DNA from: JALOPX01 sp041309605
GTDB lineage: Bacteria > Krumholzibacteriota > Krumholzibacteriia > Krumholzibacteriales > Krumholzibacteriaceae
DNA: 14,612 nt
Assembly: GCA_041309605.1 (NCBI GenBank)
Contig: JBFYZH010000005.1
Coordinates: 1-14,612, forward strand
Direction: 5' to 3'
Shown piece after piece: positions 1 through 6,947 of this stretch. The notes beneath the pieces are model-generated. The model saw only the letters and a program-made list of their open reading frames with translations. It did no database searches and was not told the DNA's origin. Positions within the stretch are counted from its first letter, which is position 1; each line of letters starts with the position of its first letter. Made by a program: the position numbers and the translations under genes.

Positions 1-285
1 GGGGTCGTCGCCGAAATACCTGTCGCCGTGAAGCTCCTCGAATTCGTCGAAAACCATCCTTATATAATCGTTTGTCGTCGGCCTCATGGGGTGCCTGGCC
101 AGATTAACCCTGTCCCACGGCGAAAGATCGCGGTACACCTTCTTCTCGAGCTCGGCGAGCCGGTCCATCATTCTGGCGATCTCTCCGGCGTTCGCCGAAC
201 TCCCCCTCTTGAGATCCTCGATACGTCCCTGGATTTCCACCACCGGTTTTTCGAAATCCAGCACCTTGAGCGTCTTGTTCTCCAT
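1..285 (-). CDS. accA: Acetyl-CoA carboxylase carboxyltransferase subunit alpha, N-terminal part (partial)
   Basis: This is the first 95 residues of the alpha subunit of acetyl-CoA carboxyltransferase. With AccD it moves the carboxyl group from carboxybiotin to acetyl-CoA, giving malonyl-CoA for fatty-acid synthesis in the cytoplasm. The visible part has the family's N-terminal layout: MENKTLKVLDFEKPVVEIQG, then a helical stretch, then LARHPMRPTTNDYIRMVF and DEFEELHGDRYFGDD. These match the conserved LARHPxRPxxxDY and FDEFxELxGDR blocks of AccA. The ATG at 285 has an AAGGG ribosome site a few bases upstream. It lies 12 bp after the stop of the outer-membrane protein gene, so it is probably the fourth gene of the M23-dnaE transcript. 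The gene runs off the left edge, and the crotonase-like catalytic core lies outside the window. Confidence 0.95.
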   Translation of the reverse strand, partial: MENKTLKVLDFEKPVVEIQGRIEDLKRGSSANAGEIARMMDRLAELEKKVYRDLSPWDRVNLARHPMRPTTNDYIRMVFDEFEELHGDRYFGDDP

Positions 286-297
286 GCGCACCCTTTT

Positions 298-1071
298 TCA
301 GAAGTTGTCGACGAACAGGATCTCTATCGAACGCACCACGCCTTCCTGGCGGTTGTAGTTGCCTGTAAGATCCATGAAAAGCACCCTGATCCTCAGGTTT
401 TCCCTGTAATCGAACCTTATCCCCGTATCGAGATAGCCCTTTCCCTTCGTACGGCAGGAATCGAGGCCCGTGTCGTCGTCATCCATCGCGGCGTTGTAAT
501 CGAGAAGAAGAGTCATGCCCGTGAACATTTCGAGCGAAAGACCCGCAAACAGGTCCATCCCGTCCTCGTCCCTGTTTTCGAGCGAGTAATTCAGGCCTCC
601 ATGAAAAGCCACGTTACGGTAGAAAATATAGTTCTTGCTCACCACGGCGAACAGTCCCTTCGATTTGCGCTCGAACCTCTCCGCGACCTCGTCGTAGGCT
701 TCTTCGCCCTGGGTGTCTATACCGATCGCGAGCGCTGGCCCCGGAGCGGTCTCGTCGAGTATCCTGAATTTCGCCTGAAATCCGGGCCTGTCGTTGACCT
801 TGATTTCTCCGCGGCCGATGAACTCCTGTATCCCGAACGATGCGCCGGCCACGAACCGGTCGTAGAACCCGACCTTCACGCCGAAAAGAAGTCCGCTGTC
901 GGGACCGATCGCCCCCTCGAAGATGTACGAACCGTGAGGGATCACTCCGGCCGTAGGGCTGTTGATCAGGCTCACATCCTCGAATCCCCGGGCGCAGGTA
1001 ATGACTGGAACCAGAAGCGCCGATGCGGCAAGCAGAACGACGCGCGTCACTTCATGACGATACTTCGACAT
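298..1071 (-). CDS. Putative YjbH-like outer-membrane beta-barrel protein
   Basis: A 257-residue exported protein of unknown function. It opens with basic residues and a hydrophobic stretch (about residues 10-26), as in a signal peptide, with a likely cleavage near ITCA. The rest alternates polar and hydrophobic residues in short strands with acidic turns. The chain ends in Phe (LFVDNF), the usual C-terminal signal of proteins inserted by the BAM complex. The SPTAGVIPHGSY start and the PALAIGIDTQG segment recall YjbH/DUF940-type barrels, but that is from memory and not certain. The ATG at 1071 has a GGGGGTGG ribosome site and overlaps the dnaE stop by 20 bp, so translation is probably coupled. 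A GTG at codon 8 is a possible alternative start. Nothing in the sequence gives a substrate or partner. Confidence 0.7.
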   Translation of the reverse strand: MSKYRHEVTRVVLLAASALLVPVITCARGFEDVSLINSPTAGVIPHGSYIFEGAIGPDSGLLFGVKVGFYDRFVAGASFGIQEFIGRGEIKVNDRPGFQAKFRILDETAPGPALAIGIDTQGEEAYDEVAERFERKSKGLFAVVSKNYIFYRNVAFHGGLNYSLENRDEDGMDLFAGLSLEMFTGMTLLLDYNAAMDDDDTGLDSCRTKGKGYLDTGIRFDYRENLRIRVLFMDLTGNYNRQEGVVRSIEILFVDNF

Positions 1072-4000
1072 TTTCCACCCCCGATAACAGCCTCAGTTCG
1101 CGGAACAACTCCAGTCCGGGAGAAACGCCGGCAGCCCTCGATACGACAGTATACTTCGTGCTTCCGTTTCTTTTCCAGTGAAAGATAAGTTCCCTTTCCC
1201 CGCCGTACCGCTCGACTATGTCGTGAAGACCTGCCAGCTGCTCTTCCCCGAAAAGATCCTCCTTCAGGGTCAGGTGTATCCTCCTCGACATGTGTTTCAA
1301 AGCCTCCTCGATGGAATAGACCTTGTCCGCGATTATCTTCGTCTCTCCCTTGTCCTTGACCGAAACCTTGCCGGGTACGACGACAAGGTTGTCTTTCTGA
1401 AGTTCGCTTTTCCTCGTTTCGTAACAACTCGCGAAAACGATGACCTCGTACGAACCGTAAAAATCCTCCATCGTCACGAAGGCCATCGGTTTGCCCTTGC
1501 GATCGAGGATCACCTTCACGTCGGTCACAAGCCCTGCCAGCACGACCTGTTCCCGGTCCTTCTTTTCGGCCAGAGTGATACTGTCTGCGTTGAGGATCCG
1601 CCGCAGTATATCGCTGTAAGTGTCGAGCGGATGGCCGGAAAAATAGAAACCGAGCGATTCCTTTTCCCTGTGGAGCCTGTCGCTCTCATCCCAGGGCGGG
1701 ACCTCGTCGAGAGCCGCGGCTTCGCCATCGGCCGATACATCCGAGAATCCGAGAAAGGTCTGCCCGCGATCGTATTCAGCCTGTTTTTTCTGGGCGCGGG
1801 CCATGATCCTGTCGAGGGACGCCATCTTGCGGGACCTTGTGCCCGGAAGGGTGTCCATCGCGCCGCTCTGGATGAGGTTTTCCAGGACCCGCCTGTTGAC
1901 GAGCCTCAGATCGACCCTGCCGCAGAAATCGTACAGGTCGATGAACGGTCCCGCACCGCGGACATCGACGATGCTGCTGACCGCTTTCTCGCCTATGTTC
2001 TTCACCGCCGCAAGGCCGTACGTGATCCCGCCGTCTTTCAGACCGAAACCGACATCCCCCGAATTAACGTCCGGAGGCTGCACGGGTATGCCGAGGTTCC
2101 TGCATTCCTCGAGAAGCACTATAAGCCTGTTCGTATCCCCCATGTCGCTTGTCATCGCGGCCGCCATGAACGCGGCCGGATAGTGAGCCTTGAGATAGGC
2201 GGTCTTCATCGAAATCATGGCGTACGCGGCCGAATGCGACTTGTTGAACCCGTACCCGGAGAAGAAGGCCATGAGATCGAATATCTTCCTTGCTTTCTTT
2301 TCCGGTATCCCCCTTTCGACCGCCCCGCTTACAAACTCCTTTCCCTGCTTGTCCATCTCCTTCTTTTTCTTCTTGCTCATCGCCCGTCTCAGCGAATCGG
2401 CTTGTCCAAGCGAGAATCCCGCCAGGTCGCTCGCGATCCTCATGACCTGTTCCTGGTACAGGATGACACCGTATGTCTCCTTGAGGATCGGTTCGAGCAT
2501 GGGATGTTCGTACTTTATCTTCTTGCGAGCGTGTTTGCATTCTATGAAATCGGTCACCATATCGCTTCCGAGCGGTCCCGGCCTGTAGAGGGCGTTGACG
2601 GCGGTGACGTCGCCGAATGTGGACGGCTCGATCTTTCTGAGCAGATCGCGCATCCCCTGGCTTTCCAGCTGGAAGACGCTGATCGTCTGCCCCTTCTGAA
2701 GCAGCTCGAAGGCTTTCCCGTCCTCCACCGGTATTCCGGCAAGATCCATCTCCACGCCCTCGTGCTCCCTGATCAGGGCCAGGGCGTTGTCTATGTGCGA
2801 CAGTGTTTTCAGCCCCAGGATGTCTATCTTGAGAAGCCCGATGCTCTCGAGAATCTTCATCTCGTACTGCGTGGTGATTTCGCCCTTGTTCGACCGATAT
2901 AAAGGAACGTGATCGATAAGCCGCGCGGGCGCTATCACCAGCCCGGCGGCATGGGTCGATGCATGTCGCGCCAGGCCTTCGAGCTTGAGGGACAGGTCTA
3001 TCAGTTTCCCGACAACCGGATCCTGCTCGTAGCGTTCCCTGAACTCCGGAACGCTTTCGAGCGCCCTTGTCAGTGTCGTCCCGGGAACCGACGGTATCAT
3101 CTTTGCGAGTTTGTTGACCTCGCCGTACGGAACTTTCAGCACCCTGCCCACGTCCCTCACCACCGCCCTCGCCGCCATCCTGCCGAAGGTTATTATCTGG
3201 CAGACGTTGTCCTCTCCGTACTTTCCGACGACATGATCGATGACCTGCTGCCTCTTCTCGTCGCAGAAATCGATATCGATATCGGGCATCGAAATCCTTT
3301 CAGGATTCAGGAACCTTTCGAAAAGAAGCCCGTTTCTGATAGGATCGATGGCCGTGATACCGAGAGCGTAACAGACCATGCTTCCAGCCGCCGATCCCCT
3401 TCCCGGGCCGACGGGTATTCCCATCTCCCTCGCGGCGTTGACGATATCCCAGACTATAAGGAAGTACCCGGAGAATTTCATTTTTCTGATGACGTCGAGT
3501 TCGTATTCGACGCGCTCCGCGATTTCTACGGTGACTTCTCCCACGACGCCGGGAAGTCTCTCGCGGACCATGTGAGCGAGATAGTCGTCCGCCGAGCCGA
3601 ACGGTTCCGGTATGGGAAACCCGGGGATGTGGCTGCCCGAGTCGGCGAGTTCGAAGTCGCACTTGCCCGCGATCTCCAGCGTGGAGGCGAGAGCTTCTGG
3701 ATATTCGGCAAAGAGCTCCGCCATCGCCTCCGGAGGTTTGAACCACGTCTCCCTGTTGGACCTCAGGACCCTGTCCGGATCGTCCAGGTCCTTGCCGGTC
3801 TGCAGGCACAAAAGAATGTCGTGAGCCTCGTGGTCTTCCTTTTCGTAGAAATGGCAGTCGTTGGTGGCCACCAGTTTCAACCCGAGCTCGCCCGCAAGGC
3901 GGGCGAGTTTCGGGATCAATTCGATCTCCTCGGGGATTCCGTGATTCTGGATTTCGATGTAGAAATCTCCCGGCTCGAAGATCGAGGCGATCCTCGACGA

Positions 4001-4483
4001 AAGTTTCAGCGCCTCGTCCCACTTACCCTCGCGAAGAAGCCTTGGCACGCTGCCCTGCAGGCACCCGCTCAGGCCGATGAGCCCGGCCGAATGCTGCGCC
4101 AGCAGGTCGATATCTATCCTCGGTTTATAGTAGAAGCCCTCCAGATAGGCGATCGACGAAAGTTTCAGCAGGTTCCCGTACCCCTCGGCGTTTTTGACCA
4201 GCAGGACAAGGTGATCGTTGCGGGCCTGCCCCCGTATCGCTTTCTTTTCCCTGTGCCCGCCCCTCGCGAGATATGTCTCCATGCCGAGTATCGGTTTGAT
4301 CCCGGCCGCCACCGCCTCCCTGTAAAAGGGGATGGCGCCGAACAGGTTGCCGTGGTCGGTCAGAGCGACGGCGTTCATACCCATTTTCTTCGCGCCGGCC
4401 ACCAGATCGGTTATCCTGAAGGCTCCGTCGAGCAGACTGTATTCGGAGTGGTTATGAAGATGCAGAAAAGGTACGCCCGCCAT
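1052..4483 (-). CDS. dnaE: DNA polymerase III subunit alpha
   Basis: The replicative DNA polymerase, 1143 residues, the usual length for DnaE1. The N-terminal PHP domain (about 1-280) keeps all nine candidate metal ligands: H10, H12, D19, H44, E69, H91, C141, D209 and H211. The polymerase core carries GPGRGSAAGS at 359-368, the catalytic acidic motif PDIDIDF at 400-406, and the third Asp in KIDILGLKTL (D554). A helix-hairpin-helix region lies near 840-875. A likely sliding-clamp motif, QTFLGF (QxxLxF), is at 908-913. An OB-fold begins near 980 (VVLAGLVTDVKV). The ATG at 4483 has a GGAGGG ribosome site about 10 bases upstream. The gene follows the M23 peptidase by 22 bp and overlaps the next gene, so the three are probably co-transcribed. 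It is not PolC, because no inserted exonuclease domain is present. Confidence 0.98.
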   Translation of the reverse strand: MAGVPFLHLHNHSEYSLLDGAFRITDLVAGAKKMGMNAVALTDHGNLFGAIPFYREAVAAGIKPILGMETYLARGGHREKKAIRGQARNDHLVLLVKNAEGYGNLLKLSSIAYLEGFYYKPRIDIDLLAQHSAGLIGLSGCLQGSVPRLLREGKWDEALKLSSRIASIFEPGDFYIEIQNHGIPEEIELIPKLARLAGELGLKLVATNDCHFYEKEDHEAHDILLCLQTGKDLDDPDRVLRSNRETWFKPPEAMAELFAEYPEALASTLEIAGKCDFELADSGSHIPGFPIPEPFGSADDYLAHMVRERLPGVVGEVTVEIAERVEYELDVIRKMKFSGYFLIVWDIVNAAREMGIPVGPGRGSAAGSMVCYALGITAIDPIRNGLLFERFLNPERISMPDIDIDFCDEKRQQVIDHVVGKYGEDNVCQIITFGRMAARAVVRDVGRVLKVPYGEVNKLAKMIPSVPGTTLTRALESVPEFRERYEQDPVVGKLIDLSLKLEGLARHASTHAAGLVIAPARLIDHVPLYRSNKGEITTQYEMKILESIGLLKIDILGLKTLSHIDNALALIREHEGVEMDLAGIPVEDGKAFELLQKGQTISVFQLESQGMRDLLRKIEPSTFGDVTAVNALYRPGPLGSDMVTDFIECKHARKKIKYEHPMLEPILKETYGVILYQEQVMRIASDLAGFSLGQADSLRRAMSKKKKKEMDKQGKEFVSGAVERGIPEKKARKIFDLMAFFSGYGFNKSHSAAYAMISMKTAYLKAHYPAAFMAAAMTSDMGDTNRLIVLLEECRNLGIPVQPPDVNSGDVGFGLKDGGITYGLAAVKNIGEKAVSSIVDVRGAGPFIDLYDFCGRVDLRLVNRRVLENLIQSGAMDTLPGTRSRKMASLDRIMARAQKKQAEYDRGQTFLGFSDVSADGEAAALDEVPPWDESDRLHREKESLGFYFSGHPLDTYSDILRRILNADSITLAEKKDREQVVLAGLVTDVKVILDRKGKPMAFVTMEDFYGSYEVIVFASCYETRKSELQKDNLVVVPGKVSVKDKGETKIIADKVYSIEEALKHMSRRIHLTLKEDLFGEEQLAGLHDIVERYGGERELIFHWKRNGSTKYTVVSRAAGVSPGLELFRELRLLSGVENVEVSS

Positions 4484-4505
4484 GCCTGTTTTCCCTCCAG
4501 GACCG

Positions 4506-6731
4506 CTATTGTATCATAAAACCGAATTCGCCGACAGTTCTGTTTCCCGCACGGTCGCTTATTTCGACGCGCAGACCCGCCTGTCCCGGTTCGATGAAGG
4601 CCGGCAGCGGTATCACAAGCCTGCTACGGAACGGATCCCATTCGCAGACCATCCTTTGTCCGTTCAGAACGGCTTCGGCCGACCATGGATCGATCCCGCT
4701 GCCTTCCTCGACGACGGGCAGATAGCAGAAATAAGGTTTAAAGAAACCTCCGGCTCCGGTGTTTTCCGAAAGAGCCGCATGCCTGATCAGCGGGGGAATG
4801 CCGTCGGTGAGGAAGATATAGATGCCCGGACTGTCTATTCCGGATGTTCCGCCTTCCATGGCCGGCACGGCGACGCATTTCCAACCAGCCGCGTTCTGCC
4901 ACCTGAACAATCCCGTCTTTCTTCCCATATCCAGACGCAGTTCGAGCGGCCTGCGCAACGTCTCGACGGCGAAGTCGATTGTAAAAGGTTCGCTGGCGCT
5001 TTTCAGCCCCGCGGGGAAGGCTCCCGGAGCGGGAACGCTTCCCAGAATAACGGTGACGGCCCTCCTGACGGAAGGCGCTTCGAGCGTGGCCTGAAGGGTA
5101 TCGTCGAGCATGATGTCCGCTTTCCGGCCGCCGGACAGTGACCAGGCGGAAAATGCCCTGGCGATGCCGATGGCCCGGCCCCCGCTGTCGAAGCCCTGGA
5201 AATCAAGAAGGTTCGATCCGTCATTCAGTTCTCCGCAGGCCACCATGGCGGAGAATTTTTTCGGCCCCGTGCGATGGAGAAGGAGCGTGTCGGGAGTACC
5301 TGCAGCCCGCAGGATAAGGAGCGGATCGCCGGTGAGTATCCTGTCCGTGGCAATCTCCGCATGAATCCCGCCAGGCGCGGCCCTGAGGATCATCTCGCCG
5401 AAAATCTCATCCGGCCCGCCGCCTCGCGGATTGCCGGAAAAATAGACCGTGGACTTCGCCCCGTATTCGTCCGCGGCCTCGTATCTGTACAGCGCGGCGA
5501 AAGTGTCGGTCACAGCGCCCCTGTAACGTTTTCCGAATTTTTCCAGTGGTATCTCGTCCCATCTTCGCCCATCGTCTAACGATTCGAAAAGCCTTCCCCG
5601 CAGGTCATTTCCGTTCTGATCCCTGGCGGATACGATAACCTCCGGAGCGGCTTCCAGCCTTCCCGCTTCGGTTATGACCGGAAAAGCGCCGATACTGAAA
5701 AAAAACAGGGCCCGCGATACGTTACCGGAGGCGTCGCTCGCGATTATTTCACCCCGATGAATCCCCATTTCCAGGCAGATCCCCTCTCCCGGGCCTTCAC
5801 ATGACCTTATAACGCCTGTCCCGGTCCTGTCGTTTATCGTATTTACATCATTCCTGTATAGAAGGGTGTACCTGCCCGCCGGCCCGGCCCCGAGGATTTC
5901 GTATTCGAGCGCCACCTCATCCGACTGGTCATAGGAAAAGGAACTGTTGCGGATTGTGTAGAGCGTGTCCCCGTCGATCGCAAGAGAGACCGCATGAGGA
6001 GCCATGGTGTAACTGCCGTACCCCTGTTCATCGAAGACCGATACGCCGAACGCAAACCTGCCCTCAAAATGAAGGGTGTCATGAAGCATATAAACGCTCG
6101 CGCCCGAGGCGCGGGTAAGGAACACTCGCGGAAAGGGCGCGCCGTCGAGAAGACTTTCCTGATCCAGCGGGATCGCCTCGATCCCCGATATAATCGGCGC
6201 GGATCGATCGGGAATGCTGTAAACGGCCTCGAGCGGATTCAAAGGCCTTTCCATGGAATCACGTAGTTCGAAATGAAGATGCGGCGCGCTTGTGCCCGTG
6301 TCACCGGAGAAAGATACCGTATCCCCCACGGAGTAACTGAACCTGTCGTCCGTGAAGGTCATATCGCACCAGGAGGTCTTTTTGCCGACCCTGTGATGCC
6401 ATAGCAGCGAATCGATCGCGTCATCGAAATGGTCGAGGTGGGCGTAGACGGCCGTCCGTCCGTCGGAGAGCTTGAGGTAAAGCGCCTTGCCGTATCCTGA
6501 CGGACCGATTCTCACCCTCGATACATATCCATCCGAAACGGCAAGACAGGGAAGCCCGACAGCCCCGTGACTCCTCAGGTCCACGCCGGCGTGATAATGA
6601 CCTTCCCTGTATTCGCTGAAGCTGGAGCTGATCCGCCTTTCGCCATGCATGGGCCACAGGTATATCTCGGCCGCCGCGGTCGTGACGAAGATAAACAGGA
6701 TTACAGATGTTATGACTATCGTCGTTCTCAT
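4506..6731 (-). CDS. Exported M23 (LytM-type) metallopeptidase with long beta-rich C-terminal region
   Basis: A 741-residue secreted protein with an N-terminal signal peptide (hydrophobic 4-19, cleavage likely after TTAAA). The M23 domain spans about 25-175. Zinc ligands are H47 and D51 (HAGVD) and H153, and H98 (YAHLD) and H151 are the candidate catalytic histidines (HLHFELRD, 151-158). An intact site suggests a cell-wall endopeptidase that cuts peptide cross-links in the periplasm. The remaining 565 residues look like several beta-sandwich modules, with repeated DRSAP/DGIPP openings and DASGN/DRAGN endings. They could bind peptidoglycan or a partner, but I recognise no named domain. The ATG is the only start giving a full signal peptide. 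It lacks a clear ribosome site and sits 9 bp behind a promoter-like sequence, which suggests a leaderless message. The gene heads the dnaE transcript and is divergent from the PPIase gene. Confidence 0.88.
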   Translation of the reverse strand: MRTTIVITSVILFIFVTTAAAEIYLWPMHGERRISSSFSEYREGHYHAGVDLRSHGAVGLPCLAVSDGYVSRVRIGPSGYGKALYLKLSDGRTAVYAHLDHFDDAIDSLLWHHRVGKKTSWCDMTFTDDRFSYSVGDTVSFSGDTGTSAPHLHFELRDSMERPLNPLEAVYSIPDRSAPIISGIEAIPLDQESLLDGAPFPRVFLTRASGASVYMLHDTLHFEGRFAFGVSVFDEQGYGSYTMAPHAVSLAIDGDTLYTIRNSSFSYDQSDEVALEYEILGAGPAGRYTLLYRNDVNTINDRTGTGVIRSCEGPGEGICLEMGIHRGEIIASDASGNVSRALFFFSIGAFPVITEAGRLEAAPEVIVSARDQNGNDLRGRLFESLDDGRRWDEIPLEKFGKRYRGAVTDTFAALYRYEAADEYGAKSTVYFSGNPRGGGPDEIFGEMILRAAPGGIHAEIATDRILTGDPLLILRAAGTPDTLLLHRTGPKKFSAMVACGELNDGSNLLDFQGFDSGGRAIGIARAFSAWSLSGGRKADIMLDDTLQATLEAPSVRRAVTVILGSVPAPGAFPAGLKSASEPFTIDFAVETLRRPLELRLDMGRKTGLFRWQNAAGWKCVAVPAMEGGTSGIDSPGIYIFLTDGIPPLIRHAALSENTGAGGFFKPYFCYLPVVEEGSGIDPWSAEAVLNGQRMVCEWDPFRSRLVIPLPAFIEPGQAGLRVEISDRAGNRTVGEFGFMIQ

Positions 6732-6769
6732 GACCCGTGAAAATTATCACCCCTGCACACATGTGTCAA
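6732..6769 (-). promoter_or_regulatory. Promoter for the M23-dnaE operon, apparently leaderless
   Basis: On the minus strand a perfect TTGACA (6769-6764) is followed after 17 bp by TAATTT (6746-6741). GATAAT (6748-6743), at 15 bp, overlaps it and is closer to the sigma-70 consensus. Read as an FCB-type element, TTG is followed after 20 bp by TAATTTT. Either reading puts the transcript start 2-5 bases before the ATG at 6731, and that ATG has no ribosome site. The position is inferred from sequence only. Confidence 0.6.
6757..6766. repeat. Ten-bp perfect palindrome inside the M23 promoter
   Basis: ACACATGTGT is its own reverse complement. It covers the end of the -35 hexamer and the first part of the spacer of the minus-strand promoter, where a dimeric repressor would block transcription. 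No known operator is recognised, and a 10 bp palindrome can occur by chance. Confidence 0.3.
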
Positions 6770-6820
6770 CGCCTGATCGCCCGGAACTTTCTATCTGCGT
6801 TGAAATTATGGGTGTTTCAC

Positions 6821-6839
6821 GGATCCGGCGCCGCGATCC
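6821..6839. repeat. Imperfect inverted repeat between the divergent promoters
   Basis: GGATCCGGCGCCGCGATCC can fold into a stem of GGATCCG with CGATCC around a GGCGCC centre, with one bulged base. It lies between the two -35 elements (6769 and 6858), outside either predicted transcript. If functional it would act as a DNA site, not as a terminator. Function is unknown. Confidence 0.3.
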
Positions 6840-6847
6840 TCCCGCCC

Positions 6848-6888
6848 TTTTAAATTATTTGCGCTGAAAGCCGCATTATGCTAATTTT
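6848..6888 (+). promoter_or_regulatory. Candidate promoter for the PpiD-like gene
   Basis: An AT-rich tract (6848-6860) resembling an UP element leads into TTTG (6858-6861), followed after 20 bp by TAATTTT (6882-6888). Read as a sigma-70 site it is weak: TTGCGC, 17 bp, TAATTT, with a TGC extension before the -10. The TTG-N20-TAATTTT layout is identical to that of the divergent M23 promoter, which raises its credibility. The predicted start near 6894 leaves a leader of about 54 bases with an AGAGAG ribosome site. Confidence 0.45.
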
Positions 6889-6947
6889 ACTGGATATTGT
6901 CGGAACGTTTTGATTACCTCACCCTTTCGCAAAGAGAGTAGTGTTAG

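Noticed and set aside
28..1188. 386-codon plus-strand open frame covering the accA start and the barrel gene
   Set aside because: The opposite strand encodes a recognisable AccA N-terminus and a protein with a signal peptide and barrel-like features. This frame has no family resemblance.
1178..4519. Two very long open frames (574 and 536 codons) on the plus strand, antisense to dnaE
   Set aside because: They mirror the biased third-position base use of dnaE in a GC-rich genome. Their translations show no domain, signal or credible ribosome site, whereas the minus strand encodes an intact DnaE.
6649..6867. Short plus-strand open frame running through the divergent promoter region
   Set aside because: It starts inside the M23 gene on the other strand, has no ribosome site, and its translation looks random. 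The region is better explained as promoter DNA.
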